Shown here in pieces: positions 23,884-33,340 of a stretch of 40,998 nt of DNA (position 1 is the first letter of the stretch; each line of letters begins with the position of its first letter). The DNA is from Bryobacterales bacterium (lineage in GTDB: Bacteria; Acidobacteriota; Terriglobia; Bryobacterales; Bryobacteraceae). The DNA lies in contig JAIXKK010000016.1 of NCBI GenBank assembly GCA_026954325.1, positions 1 to 40,998 of the forward strand, read 5' to 3'. The notes beneath the pieces are model-generated. The model made no database searches. It was not told the DNA's origin and saw nothing but the letters and a program-made list of their open reading frames with translations. Made by a program: the position numbers and the translations under genes.

Positions 23884-26001
23884 ATGGGGATTATCAGAAA
23901 CCGAAGAGTCATACTTCGGATCAGTCTGGCACTCACGGTGCTGATTGGCGCGGCTGTCCTGGTGAGCGCGCCCAAGTCACCGTTCACCCAAAATGATAAG
24001 GCCTATTATCTCGACGAAAAGACGGTGAACTATGTGCGGCCCGGATTGAAGGTGACCGTGACCGCGGCGTCGATCGCAACCGACGGCACGATCACGGCGC
24101 GGGTGAAGTTCGCCGACCCGGCGGGTGTTCCGCTGGACAAGGACGGCATTCAAACTCCCGGCGTGATCGGAGCAAGCGCCATTGCGGCTTACATTCCGAG
24201 CGGTCAAAGCCAGTACACTGCCTACACCACGCGGCGGCAGACCAGCACCATCACCGGGGACAGCGCGGTGCAGGCGAGCACGGATACCGGCGGAACCTGG
24301 ACCAAAGTGACGGACGGCGAATATACCTACAAGTTCGCCACCAAAGCGCCGGCAAACTATGAGAAAAGTTCCACCCATGCCATTGGCGTCTATGCCAGCC
24401 GCAACCTGACCGAGTTCGACCTGGGCACTGCGCTGAGTGACTCGGTTCTTCCGTTCGTGCCGGACGGTTCCGCCAAGCCCGACACACGCGACGTGGTTCG
24501 CACCGAAAGCTGCCAGCGCTGCCATGTGGACAGCTTCGCCTTCCACGGGACCACCGGAAGAACCAGCGTCCAGATGTGCGTGCTCTGCCACACTCCGCAA
24601 TCGACTGACCCCGACACAGGCAACACGGTCAACTTCCCCGTGATGATCCACAAGATCCACATGGGCAAGGATCTACCCAGTGTGAAAGCCGGCGGGAAAT
24701 ACCAGATCATCGGATTCGGCAATAGCGTGAACGACTATTCCAATGTGGGCTTCCCCACCGACCAGCGCAATTGCACGGTGTGCCATGAGCAGACTACCGG
24801 CGCCGCGCAGGCCAAAAACTACCTCACCAAACCGAACCAGGCAGCCTGCGGCGCTTGCCATGACAACGTGAATTTCGCAACCGGCGAGAACCACGTCAAT
24901 CTGCCCCAGGTCAGCGACAACCAGTGCTCGGGTTGCCACATTCCGCAGGGTGAGCTGGAATTCGACGCTTCCATTTTAGGCGCGCACACCATCCCCTATA
25001 ACTCTCGTGAATTGACCGGATTCCAGTGGGCCATCACCAAGGTGGATAACGGCTCCGCCGGAAAGAAGCCCACCGTAACCTTCACCCTCGCCGACAAGAA
25101 TGGCAACCCGCTCGCTCCGTCCAATTTCTCGAGTCTGAGTGCGGTGATGGGAGGACCGACGACGGATTACGTTACCAAGTTCCCCGGCGCCACCTCCAGC
25201 GGGTACGTCTCCGAGAGCCTGCTCAAGGCGACCGGAGCCAACGGTACGTACACTTACACCCTCTCGAATGCGATTCCCGATAATGCCAGTGGAACCTTCT
25301 CTGTCGGCTTGGAAGGCCGGCGCGTCGAAGTCATCTACAAGGGAACCAGGCAGGAGCAGTCCGTCCAGTACGGTCCGAAGCAGAACGCAGTGGCGTACTT
25401 CACCGTCGATGGAACTCCCGTCTTCCCGCGCAGACAGGTCGTGGCCATCGAGAAGTGCCAGCGCTGCCACGTCAGCCTGCGGTTGCACGGTGAAAACCGC
25501 ATCGACACCATCCAGTACTGCGTCACCTGCCACAACCCCGTGGAAACTGACGTCGCGCGGCGTCCCGCCGCGGCCGGAGCTCCGCAAAGCGTTGATTTCC
25601 GCCAGATGATTCACAATATCCACGGCGGTGAGAGAACGAAGGCCGCTTACAAGATCGAGGACTACATTATCTATGGATTCGGCGGCTCCCGGAATGACTT
25701 CAGCGAAGTTACTTTCCCCGGCCGTCTCGCCTCCTGCGACATGTGCCACGTGAATGGATCGCAACAGTTGCCGCTGCCCGAAACCAATGCGGTAGTCTCC
25801 AATCCGCGCGGTTACCTCAATCCAAGCGGGCCGGCTGCCGCGGCTTGCCTCTCCTGCCATCGCAGTAAGGACGCTGCGTCCCATGCGCTGGCGAACACAA
25901 CAATACTTGGTGAAAGTTGCGCGGCCTGCCACGGCGTCACCTCCGAATTCGGCGTTGTGAAGATTCACGCGGCGCCGTCAACTCCCCAGGCGAACGAATA
26001 G
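23884..26001 (+). CDS. OmcA/MtrC-family decaheme c-type cytochrome
   Basis: This is a 705-residue exported multihaem cytochrome. Ten CxxCH haem sites are present, in order CQRCH, CVLCH, CTVCH, CGACH, CSGCH, CQRCH, CVTCH, CDMCH, CLSCH and CAACH. They fall in two groups of five, at about residues 210-350 and 525-680, separated by a beta-rich region. This is the pentahaem-beta-pentahaem plan of the OmcA/MtrC family, which carries electrons to extracellular acceptors. The N-terminus is a signal/anchor (ISLALTVLIGAAVLVSA) with no Cys for a lipobox, unlike Shewanella MtrC. GGAGGAG precedes the ATG. No MtrA-like cytochrome or MtrB-like porin lies in the window. A strong terminator follows. The family is certain; the acceptor and location are inferred. 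Confidence 0.94.
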   Translation: MGIIRNRRVILRISLALTVLIGAAVLVSAPKSPFTQNDKAYYLDEKTVNYVRPGLKVTVTAASIATDGTITARVKFADPAGVPLDKDGIQTPGVIGASAIAAYIPSGQSQYTAYTTRRQTSTITGDSAVQASTDTGGTWTKVTDGEYTYKFATKAPANYEKSSTHAIGVYASRNLTEFDLGTALSDSVLPFVPDGSAKPDTRDVVRTESCQRCHVDSFAFHGTTGRTSVQMCVLCHTPQSTDPDTGNTVNFPVMIHKIHMGKDLPSVKAGGKYQIIGFGNSVNDYSNVGFPTDQRNCTVCHEQTTGAAQAKNYLTKPNQAACGACHDNVNFATGENHVNLPQVSDNQCSGCHIPQGELEFDASILGAHTIPYNSRELTGFQWAITKVDNGSAGKKPTVTFTLADKNGNPLAPSNFSSLSAVMGGPTTDYVTKFPGATSSGYVSESLLKATGANGTYTYTLSNAIPDNASGTFSVGLEGRRVEVIYKGTRQEQSVQYGPKQNAVAYFTVDGTPVFPRRQVVAIEKCQRCHVSLRLHGENRIDTIQYCVTCHNPVETDVARRPAAAGAPQSVDFRQMIHNIHGGERTKAAYKIEDYIIYGFGGSRNDFSEVTFPGRLASCDMCHVNGSQQLPLPETNAVVSNPRGYLNPSGPAAAACLSCHRSKDAASHALANTTILGESCAACHGVTSEFGVVKIHAAPSTPQANE

Positions 26002-26035
26002 ACGATCACCTCCTTTCGATGTGTGTGTGAATCAG

Positions 26036-26063
26036 GGCCCGCCGGCTTGGCGGGCCTTTTTTT
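26036..26063 (+). terminator. Rho-independent terminator after the decaheme cytochrome
   Basis: A perfect 8-bp stem (GGCCCGCC at 26036-26043 and GGCGGGCC at 26049-26056) with a 5-base loop is followed by seven T. It separates the cytochrome unit from the T6SS locus. Confidence 0.92.
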
Positions 26064-26437
26064 CGGTGTGCCAAGTTCTTTCCCCCCGCGGGACACCCCC
26101 AAAATAAATTCCAACCCCGTGATGGGTTTTCGCGCGCGATTTCGCTTTCCACTGTGGGAGCACGTTACCCGAAGTCCCGATCATCGACCTCGAACAGGCT
26201 AAAACTAGAAGAAAAGACGAAATCGCCTGCCGCGTGCATGCACCCAGGGCCTACGCAAGCATTATCTGTTGAACTTTGGGATGTGCTGTGATAGGTATGT
26301 ACAGCGGGTTGCTGGGGAGGGCTTGTGCCCTTTTCCGCGCGCAGCCCATGGAGATCGAAGTTTGTGGTTCTCCAGCCGGCGTAACGGTCGGGTGACGCCT
26401 TCCTGGTTGAGAACCGGAAATTTAAAGAGGGTTTGAA
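26064..26437 (+). other. Intergenic region upstream of the T6SS locus
   Basis: No gene is supported in these 374 bp; the minus-strand frame that crosses into tssB lacks any family features. AGAGGG stands seven bases before the tssB ATG. The T6SS promoter should lie here, but I could find no convincing sigma-70 or sigma-54 consensus by eye. Confidence 0.6.
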
Positions 26438-26959
26438 ATGGCAAGAGAAAGCGCTCAGCATAAACTGGATCGGGTACGGCCCCCGAGAGTTCATATCACC
26501 TACGACGTGGAAGTGGGCGACGCAATCGAGATCAAGGAGTTGCCGTTTGTCCTCGGCGTCCTCGGTGATTTCACCGGCATGCCCGAACAACCCCTGCCCC
26601 GCCTTCGGGACCGCAAGTTCGTCGAGATCAATCCCGACAACTTCGATAAAGTCCTCGAGGCCATGAATCCGCACCTGGCCTTCCAGGTCGAAAACAAGCT
26701 CAGCGAAGATCCGGATGCCGGACAACTTCGCGTCAACCTGAATTTCAAGAGTCTCGACGACTTCGAACCGGAGCAGGTGGCAAAGCAGGTAAAGCCCCTC
26801 AAGGAACTCCTCGACTTGCGCACCAAGCTGGCCGACCTTCGCGGCAGCCTCATGGGCAATGACAAGCTCGAAGAGATGCTGCTCGACTCCGTCGGCGATC
26901 CGGAAAAACTGGCGAAATTGAAGTCGGAAGTGAAGCCCGAAGGAGGCAGCAATGAGTGA
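26438..26959 (+). CDS. tssB: T6SS contractile sheath small subunit TssB (VipA)
   Basis: This is a 173-residue protein, the usual TssB length. Family signatures include RVHITYDVEVGDAIEIKELP, LPFVLGVLGDFTG, RKFVEINPDNFDKVLEAMNP and the region KQVKPLKELLDLRTKL. TssB pairs with TssC to build the cytoplasmic sheath that contracts to push the Hcp tube out. It overlaps tssC by eight bases, which ensures matched synthesis. It is the first gene of the locus. Confidence 0.96.
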   Translation: MARESAQHKLDRVRPPRVHITYDVEVGDAIEIKELPFVLGVLGDFTGMPEQPLPRLRDRKFVEINPDNFDKVLEAMNPHLAFQVENKLSEDPDAGQLRVNLNFKSLDDFEPEQVAKQVKPLKELLDLRTKLADLRGSLMGNDKLEEMLLDSVGDPEKLAKLKSEVKPEGGSNE

Positions 26960-28436
26960 CGCACAACGCGCAGCCGCTCAGGCACGGGAGACCGTCCTCG
27001 AAACCAGCCTGCTGGACAAAATCGTAGACGAAGGCCGTTTGGGCAAGGATCCCGCCGCCAAGGAGCGCGGCAAGGAACTCATCAAGATCTTCGCCGAGCA
27101 GGTGCTGGAAGGTTCCATGGCCGTGTCGAAAGACGCCGAAGCCATGATCAACGCCCGCATCGCCCAGATCGATCACCTCCTCTCCATCCAGTTGAATGAA
27201 GTCATGCACCACCCCGCCTACCAGAAGCTCGAATCCACCTGGCGCGGCGTGAAGTACATGATGGACCAGAGCGAGACCAGCGACATGTTGAAGATCAAGA
27301 TCTTCAACTGCAACAAGCGCGAACTTCTCCGCGACCTCCAGCGCGCGCCGGAGTTCGATCAGAGCACCCTGTTCAAGAAAGTTTACGAGGAGGAGTTCGG
27401 CGTGTTCGGCGGCGCTCCCTTCGCGGCCCTCGTCGGCGATTACGAATTCAGCCGCCACCCCGAGGATGTGGAACTGCTCGAGCGTGTGGCTCAGGTTGCC
27501 TCCGCCGCCCATGCGCCCTTCCTTTCCGCCGCCTCGCCGGAAATGTTCAACCTCGAGAGCTACACCAGCCTCGACGCCCCTCGCGACCTCGGCAAGGTAT
27601 TCGACACCACCGAGTACGCCAAGTGGAAATCCTTCCGGTCGAGTGAAGACAGCCGCTACGTCGGCCTCACCGTTCCCCGCATCCTCATGCGGCTGCCCTA
27701 TGGCCGCGCCAATAAGCAGATCGAAGCCTTCAACTACGAAGAGGGCGTCGATGGCACTGACCATGGCAGGTATCTCTGGGGCAATGCCGCCTGGGCGCTC
27801 GGCGCCCGGCTGACCAACGCCTTTGCCCGCCACGGCTGGTGCGCCGCCATCCGCGGCGTCGAAGGCGGCGGCCTCGTCGAAGGTCTCCCCGTCCACAATT
27901 TCTACACCGATGAAGGCGACGTCGCCATGAAGTGCCCCACCGAGGTTCCCATCACCGATCGCCGGGAAAAGGAACTCGCCGACCAGGGATTCATCCCGCT
28001 GGTGCACTGCAAGAACACCGACTACGCCGCTTTCTTCAGCGTCCAGTCCTGCCAGAAGCCCAAACTGTACGACAAGCCCGCGGCCAACGCCAACGCCCGC
28101 CTGTCCACGCAGTTACCCTACATCCTTGCCTGCAGCCGCTTTGCGCACTACCTCAAGGCCATGATGCGGGATAAGATCGGCAGCTTCATGTCGCGCACCG
28201 ACTGCGAAATCTGGCTCAACCAGTGGATCAATAATTACGTGGTTCCGGATGACACGGCGTCACCCACCATCAAAGCTTCGCACCCGCTCCGTGAGGCGAG
28301 AATCGACGTCCAGGAAATCCCTGGCAAGCCGGGAGCCTATCGCGCGGTTGCGTTCCTGCGGCCCCATTTCCAGCTCGACGAACTGACAGTTTCGTTGCGC
28401 CTGGTAGCTGAACTCCCCGCGCCGGCGAAGAAGTAA
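26952..28436 (+). CDS. tssC: T6SS contractile sheath large subunit TssC (VipB)
   Basis: This is a 494-residue protein of normal TssC length. Recognisable segments are WRGVKYMMDQSETSDMLKIK, EEFGVFGGAPFAALVGDYEF, and FLSAASPEMFNLES, with the C-terminal sheath core SRFAHYLKAMMRDKIGSFM and WINNYVVPDD. GGAGG before the ATG lies inside the end of tssB. It assembles with TssB into the sheath and should be depolymerised by ClpV, encoded later in the locus. A 92-bp gap separates it from hcp. Confidence 0.96.
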   Translation: MSDAQRAAAQARETVLETSLLDKIVDEGRLGKDPAAKERGKELIKIFAEQVLEGSMAVSKDAEAMINARIAQIDHLLSIQLNEVMHHPAYQKLESTWRGVKYMMDQSETSDMLKIKIFNCNKRELLRDLQRAPEFDQSTLFKKVYEEEFGVFGGAPFAALVGDYEFSRHPEDVELLERVAQVASAAHAPFLSAASPEMFNLESYTSLDAPRDLGKVFDTTEYAKWKSFRSSEDSRYVGLTVPRILMRLPYGRANKQIEAFNYEEGVDGTDHGRYLWGNAAWALGARLTNAFARHGWCAAIRGVEGGGLVEGLPVHNFYTDEGDVAMKCPTEVPITDRREKELADQGFIPLVHCKNTDYAAFFSVQSCQKPKLYDKPAANANARLSTQLPYILACSRFAHYLKAMMRDKIGSFMSRTDCEIWLNQWINNYVVPDDTASPTIKASHPLREARIDVQEIPGKPGAYRAVAFLRPHFQLDELTVSLRLVAELPAPAKK

Positions 28437-28528
28437 CCGGCGAAGGATGACCTTCCTGGAGAGTTACCGCACCTGACTCTTCGTGACTGATAGAACAACA
28501 CTTAGAGCTGAGAGGAGAATTCTCGAAT

Positions 28529-29023
28529 ATGTCGCAATTTGATGCATTCCTGAAGATCGATGGGATCAACGGGGAAACCGACGACAAAATGTTCCCGCAG
28601 CACATCGAGCTGCTTTCCTATTCGTTCGGAGCCACCCAGACCGGTAGCTTTGCTTACGGCGGCGGAGGTTCCACCGGTAAAGTCCAGTTCCAGGACTTCC
28701 ACTTCACCAAGCGCGCTGACGACGGCACGCCCCACCTCTTCGACGCCTGCTGCAGCGGCAAGCACATCCCCAAGTGCGAACTGCTCGTACGCAAAGCGAC
28801 CGGTGACGGCGGCCAGCAGGTCTTCTACAAGGTGACTTTCGAGGACGTGCTGATTTCCAGCCAGACCGTCAGCGGCCAGGGCCACGGCGACCCCATCCCC
28901 ACGGAGTCCATCAGCTTCAACTTCGCCAAGATGATCATGGCGTATGGTAAGCAGGACGCCAAGGGTAAGGTGGGCGCTCTCGTGCCCAAGGGCTGGGATC
29001 AGAAGAAGAACGCCAAGGTTTAA
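28529..29023 (+). CDS. hcp: T6SS tube protein Hcp (TssD)
   Basis: This is a 164-residue Hcp1-family protein. The opening FDAFLKIDGINGETDD, the HIELLSYSFGATQTGSFAYG segment, FHFTKRADDGTPHLFDACCS, and FYKVTFEDVLISSQTVSGQG are characteristic. Hexameric rings of Hcp stack into the tube ejected through the sheath and can carry small effectors in the lumen. GAGAGGAG stands ahead of the ATG. A long hairpin follows the gene, which fits the need for far more Hcp than baseplate protein. Confidence 0.96.
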   Translation: MSQFDAFLKIDGINGETDDKMFPQHIELLSYSFGATQTGSFAYGGGGSTGKVQFQDFHFTKRADDGTPHLFDACCSGKHIPKCELLVRKATGDGGQQVFYKVTFEDVLISSQTVSGQGHGDPIPTESISFNFAKMIMAYGKQDAKGKVGALVPKGWDQKKNAKV

Positions 29024-29060
29024 CCTGGGCGCGCTTCTTGCTGATTGTGGCGGAAATGAC

Positions 29061-29112
29061 GCACGGCGCCGTCGGCAAGAGCCGGCGGCGCCGTGCGCCC
29101 GACTTTCTTGTT
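29061..29112 (+). terminator. Hairpin between hcp and tagJ, likely attenuator
   Basis: Bases 29061-29076 pair with 29081-29096 over 16 positions (one G-U) around the tetraloop AAGA. A T-rich but broken tract follows (ACTTTCTTGTT). It is likely a partial terminator or 3'-end stabiliser that sets hcp transcript level above that of the baseplate genes. Confidence 0.65.
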
Positions 29113-29184
29113 CTGATCGTGTCTGATTCAAACTCCAGGCCAACTCCGCGAGGCTGCCACGCGGGCAGATAAATCGAGTAAACA

Positions 29185-29931
29185 ATGACATCCAGGGAAC
29201 TATTCCAGACCGGTAAGCTGACTGAGGCCATCCAGGCGCTGAGCGCCGAATTGCGTGACAACCCCAGCGATTCCAAGAGACGAACATTCCTGTTCGAACT
29301 GCTTTGCTTTGCCGGCGATTTTGACCGCGCCCGCAAACACTTGGAGTTGCTGGCAAAGGAAAACCAGAAAGCGGGCATGGGCGCTCTGCTCTACGAGGGG
29401 CTGATGAACTCCGAGCGCACCCGCAATGAGACTTTTCAAAAGAAGGAATATCCGTTCGTTCCCGCCGGCGCTTCCCGCGGCGGGACCCTCAACGGCGCCT
29501 CATTCGAATCCATGGAAGACGCCGACCCGCGCATCGGAGCCCGCCTCGAGGTCTTCACTGCCGGAGCCTATTTGTGGATACCCTTCGAGCATATCGATTC
29601 CATCACCATCGAGTCCCCCAAGCGCCTTCGCGATCTTCTTTGGGCGCCGGTTCTCATCCACACCGCCGAAAGCTTTAAGGGAGCGGAGTTGGGCGAATGT
29701 CTTCTGCCTGTTCTCTGTCCGTTCTCCTTCAAGCACCCTGACGACAACGTCCGGCTCGGCCGCTCCACCGTTTGGGAATCCGAGGATGGCAAAGACGTCC
29801 CCTTCGGCCAGAAAATGTTTGTCGTCGACGGCGAGGATTTCCCGCTACTCGACATTCGCAAGATCGAATTCCACGCGGCCGATGCCCCGGCCACATCCAC
29901 CGGCGAAACCGGAGAAACATCGGCGAGCTGA
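29185..29931 (+). CDS. tagJ: T6SS accessory protein TagJ (ImpE family)
   Basis: This is a 248-residue ImpE/TagJ family protein. The N-terminal half is helical and TPR-like (LFQTGKLTEAIQALSAELRD, then RRTFLFELLCFAGDFDRARK). The C-terminal half contains RIGARLEVFTAGAYLWIPFE and the family ending with LLWAPVLIHTAESFKG and LGRSTVWE. In other systems TagJ binds the sheath subunit TssB and modulates sheath handling; it is not essential everywhere. It lies 161 bp after hcp, beyond the hairpin, and 85 bp before tssE. Confidence 0.92.
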   Translation: MTSRELFQTGKLTEAIQALSAELRDNPSDSKRRTFLFELLCFAGDFDRARKHLELLAKENQKAGMGALLYEGLMNSERTRNETFQKKEYPFVPAGASRGGTLNGASFESMEDADPRIGARLEVFTAGAYLWIPFEHIDSITIESPKRLRDLLWAPVLIHTAESFKGAELGECLLPVLCPFSFKHPDDNVRLGRSTVWESEDGKDVPFGQKMFVVDGEDFPLLDIRKIEFHAADAPATSTGETGETSAS

Positions 29932-30016
29932 TCCTTGCTGCCTTGGAACGGCGCCGGCGCAACGTTGGCGGCATGTCCGTGTCCACCCCGCGCCTTCGCC
30001 ACGGCTAGTTTGACCC

Positions 30017-30514
30017 ATGCCCAGGGATAACGATCAGATTGTTTCGCTGCCGATCCTCGACAGGCTGACGGATCTGGAGCCGAATCTTGCCTCCGATCCC
30101 CCCCTGACGAGGGCTCAATCCGTGCGCCTGCTCAAAGTCTCGCTGCGGCGCGACCTCGAATGGCTGTTCAACTCGAGGGCCAACCACGAATGCCCCCCCG
30201 CCGCCGAACTGCCCGAGGTGGCCAAATCCGTTTACAATTACGGTTTGCCTGACTATACGCACCTCAGCCTCAACAACTTTGGGGACCGCCAGCGCCTGCT
30301 AAAGCAGTTGGAACTGGCCATCAGCCTCTTCGAGCCCCGTCTCGACGGCATTACCGTCCGTCTTCTCGACAACAGCTTTGAACCGGGCCGCGCCCTGCGG
30401 TTCCACATCGACGGCATGCTCAGAATGGACCCCGCTCCGGAGCACATCTCCTTTGACACCGTGCTCGATATTCCGACGGGCGAGTACCAGGTGAGGGATT
30501 CCAGTGCGGGATGA
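30017..30514 (+). CDS. tssE: T6SS baseplate protein TssE (gp25-like)
   Basis: This is a 165-residue protein with the gpW/gp25 fold. SLPILDRLTDLEPN opens the protein, KVSLRRDLEWLFNSRA follows, then KSVYNYGLPDYTHLSLNN and the closing beta region FHIDGMLRMDPAPEHISFDT. TssE starts sheath polymerisation at the baseplate. It overlaps the GTG start of tssF by 11 bases. The start codon lacks a clear Shine-Dalgarno, but the family alignment fits. Confidence 0.94.
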   Translation: MPRDNDQIVSLPILDRLTDLEPNLASDPPLTRAQSVRLLKVSLRRDLEWLFNSRANHECPPAAELPEVAKSVYNYGLPDYTHLSLNNFGDRQRLLKQLELAISLFEPRLDGITVRLLDNSFEPGRALRFHIDGMLRMDPAPEHISFDTVLDIPTGEYQVRDSSAG

Positions 30515-32342
30515 CTTCCTTCCTTATTACGAGAAGGAACTCAGCTACCTCCGGCAAATGGGCGCTGAATTTGCCGTCAAGTATCCCAAGATCGCATCCC
30601 GCCTGTTCATGGAGCCCGACAAGTGCGACGACCCGCACGTCGAGCGCATCATCGAATCCGTCGCCTTCCTCGCCGCCAGGGTGCATCTCAAGATCGACGA
30701 CGAATTCCCCGAGATCACCGAAGCGCTGCTCTCCATCATCTATCCGCACTACGTCCGCCCCGTTCCTTCGATGTCCATTGTCGAAATGGTGCTCGATCCG
30801 GAACGCGGCAAACTCACCTCCGGGCTGAAGATTCCCCGCAACACCACGATGTATTCGAAGTCCGTCGGCGGGGACCCTTGCAAGTTCCGTACCTGCTACG
30901 ACACCACCCTCTGGCCCGTCACCATCACCGAGGCGAATTACCTGCCGCCGGACCGCCTCACCCCGCCCATCAAATCGACCGAAGCTGTGGGAGCATTGCG
31001 CCTGCAGTTGCAGACCGCCCAGGACGTCCAGTTCGACAAACTCGAAATGGACGCGCTTCGGTTCTACCTTCACGGCGATAGCAAGCTCATTCACACCATC
31101 TACGAACTTCTGCTCAACAACTGCGTCCAGATTCAGGTTCGCGACCCGCAGAACACCCGCCGCAAGCCCATCATTCTGCAATCCTCCAGTCTCCGCGCAT
31201 TGGGCTTCGCCGAAGACGAGGGGATGCTCCCCTATCCGCGCCGCTCCTTTCTAGCCTACCGGCTGTTGCAGGAGTACTTTACTTTTCCCGACAAATTCTT
31301 CTTCCTCGAGCTGAAAGATATCGCTCATGTCTGGCGCATGGGATTCAAGGAACAGGCGGAAATCGTGTTTCTCATCCGGCCCTTCGAACTCGAGGACAGG
31401 CGCCAGGAGTTGGAGCTCAACATCAGCCCCAAGACCTTCCGCCTGGGCTGTACTCCCATCATTAACCTGTTCCCACAGACGTGCGAGCCGATTCTGCTCG
31501 ATCAGCGCAAGTACGAATACCCGGTCATTCCCGACATCCGAAGGATCAGCTCGACCGAGATCTTCTCCATCGAGGAAGTCGTTTCCATAGATCCTCAATC
31601 CCGGGAAAAGAAGACCTTCGAGCCCTTTTATTCATACCGCCACGCCGCCACGCGGGATAACAAGCAGACCTTCTGGGTGGCCAACCGCCGCCCCTCGGAA
31701 CGCCGGAACGACGAGGGCACGGATATCCATCTCTCGTTAGTCGACCTCTCGATGCGCATGGTGCGGCCGGACGCGGACACCCTGACCGTCCGCACCCTCT
31801 GCACCAACCGCGATCTCCCCTCCCGCCTCCCGTTCATGAGTGAAACAGGGGACTTCAACATCGAGGGAATGTCCGCCCTGCGGAAGATCGTCTGTCTGAG
31901 GAGGCCCACATCCCCGTTGCGCCCTCCCGCCGGCAAGGGCATCTTCTGGCGCCTGATCTCCCATCTCTCGCTCAACTACCTCTCGCTCGTCGAAGAGGGC
32001 AAGGATGCCCTCCAGGAGATTCTCAAGCTGTACAATTTCACTGACTCCGTGTACACCGCCAAACAGATCGACGGCATTGTAGGGTTGAAGAGCAGCCGCC
32101 AGTTCGCCCGAGTGATCTCAGAGAACGGCATCAGCTTCGCTCGCGGTATCCGCGCCGAGGTGACTCTGGATGAGGAGCAGTTTGTCGGCGGCGGCGTTTT
32201 TCTCTTCGCCAGTGTCATCGAGTATTTCCTCGGCCTCTATGCGACGCTCAACAGCTTCAGCCAGTTGGCGGTCCATACACGCCAGAGAAAGGAGGTATTG
32301 CGGGAATGGCTGCCGCGGGCCGGACAACGGATTCTGATGTAA
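30504..32342 (+). CDS. tssF: T6SS baseplate protein TssF
   Basis: This is a 612-residue TssF (VasA/ImpG) protein with the hallmark N-terminus FLPYYEKELSYLRQMGAEFA, then YPKIASRLFMEPDKCDDPHV and RIIESVAFLAARVHLKIDDE. The start is GTG at 30504, with GAGGG eight bases upstream inside tssE. TssF and TssG form the baseplate wedge with TssE and recruit VgrG. The gene overlaps tssG by 37 bases. Confidence 0.95.
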   Translation: MRDDFLPYYEKELSYLRQMGAEFAVKYPKIASRLFMEPDKCDDPHVERIIESVAFLAARVHLKIDDEFPEITEALLSIIYPHYVRPVPSMSIVEMVLDPERGKLTSGLKIPRNTTMYSKSVGGDPCKFRTCYDTTLWPVTITEANYLPPDRLTPPIKSTEAVGALRLQLQTAQDVQFDKLEMDALRFYLHGDSKLIHTIYELLLNNCVQIQVRDPQNTRRKPIILQSSSLRALGFAEDEGMLPYPRRSFLAYRLLQEYFTFPDKFFFLELKDIAHVWRMGFKEQAEIVFLIRPFELEDRRQELELNISPKTFRLGCTPIINLFPQTCEPILLDQRKYEYPVIPDIRRISSTEIFSIEEVVSIDPQSREKKTFEPFYSYRHAATRDNKQTFWVANRRPSERRNDEGTDIHLSLVDLSMRMVRPDADTLTVRTLCTNRDLPSRLPFMSETGDFNIEGMSALRKIVCLRRPTSPLRPPAGKGIFWRLISHLSLNYLSLVEEGKDALQEILKLYNFTDSVYTAKQIDGIVGLKSSRQFARVISENGISFARGIRAEVTLDEEQFVGGGVFLFASVIEYFLGLYATLNSFSQLAVHTRQRKEVLREWLPRAGQRILM

Positions 32343-33340
32343 GACAGCCCATTCTGGCGGGCGACATCAAGCAGACTCCCTGGGAGTTCCACTTTTTCCA
32401 GTGCGTACGCTGGCTGCAACGCATCGAAAACGAACGCGGGCAGATCGGAAAGTTTTACCCGCCTTCGCGCGAGGTGTTGCGCTTCCATGCCAACCCCTCG
32501 ACGGCATTTCCGCCCTCGCAGATTCATGGGATCGACTGGCCGGAGGAAGGGGCTATCGCGCTCACGGTGAACTTCATGGGCCTGTTCGGCCCCATGGGCG
32601 TACTTCCGCTCTACTACTCGCAGTACATCATGGCGCGCCTGCGAGCCAGGGATGGCGGCTTGGCCTACTTCCTCGATATATTCAACCACCGCATGGTTTC
32701 GCTCTTCTATGCGGCTTGGGAGAAGTACCGCTTCTATGTGCCTTATGAGCGCGGCGAACGCGACCGGCTGTCCCAATATTTGATGGACCTCATTGGCCTG
32801 GGCACCAAGGGGCTGCAACGGCGCCAGGACGTGCGCGACGATTCCCTACTCTTTTATAGCGGGCTGCTGTCGCTTCTGCCCCGCTCCGCGCTCGCCCTGG
32901 AACAGATCCTCTCGGACTACTTCGACGTTCCGATGCAGGTGGAGCAGTTCGTCGGAGCGTGGTATCCGCTCGAGCCGAACTCCATCTGCCGTTTCCAGCG
33001 GGGCGACAGTTACGCCGAACAGTTGGGCGTGGGCGTAGTGGTGGGCGACGAAGTTTGGGATCCGCAATCGGGCATTCGGGTGCGCGTGGGGCCGCTGACT
33101 CTGCGCCAGTACCTCGATTTTCTTCCGAATGGAACGGCCTACAAGCCGCTGAAGGCGATCACCCGGTTCTTCTCGAACGGGGAGTTGAGCTTTGAAGCGC
33201 AGTTGATCCTGAAGCGCGGAGAGGTTCCCTCCTGCGAACTAGGGGCGCTTGGCGAGGCTGGTCCGCGGCTCGGCTGGGTCACGTGGGCCAAGAATGTCGC
33301 CATGCAACGGGATCCTGACGAGACCGTTTTCAAGATATGA
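32306..33340 (+). CDS. tssG: T6SS baseplate protein TssG
   Basis: This is a 344-residue TssG (VasB/ImpH) protein. It has the expected TPWEFHFFQCVRWLQRI opening, then LRFHANPSTAFPPSQI, VNFMGLFGPMGVLPLYYSQY and the C-terminal VRVGPLTLRQYLDFLPNG. AGGAGG nine bases before the ATG supports the start. It is partnered with TssF in the wedge complex and ends 25 bp before the clpV start. Confidence 0.95.
   Translation: MAAAGRTTDSDVRQPILAGDIKQTPWEFHFFQCVRWLQRIENERGQIGKFYPPSREVLRFHANPSTAFPPSQIHGIDWPEEGAIALTVNFMGLFGPMGVLPLYYSQYIMARLRARDGGLAYFLDIFNHRMVSLFYAAWEKYRFYVPYERGERDRLSQYLMDLIGLGTKGLQRRQDVRDDSLLFYSGLLSLLPRSALALEQILSDYFDVPMQVEQFVGAWYPLEPNSICRFQRGDSYAEQLGVGVVVGDEVWDPQSGIRVRVGPLTLRQYLDFLPNGTAYKPLKAITRFFSNGELSFEAQLILKRGEVPSCELGALGEAGPRLGWVTWAKNVAMQRDPDETVFKI

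Noticed and set aside
26269..26297. TTGAAC-N17-TAGGTA as the T6SS promoter
   Set aside because: The -10 matches consensus at only two of six bases, so it is no better than chance in this 374-bp gap.
26165..26725. Minus-strand frame upstream of and into tssB
   Set aside because: Most of it is antisense to tssB and the rest has no ribosome-binding site or motif.
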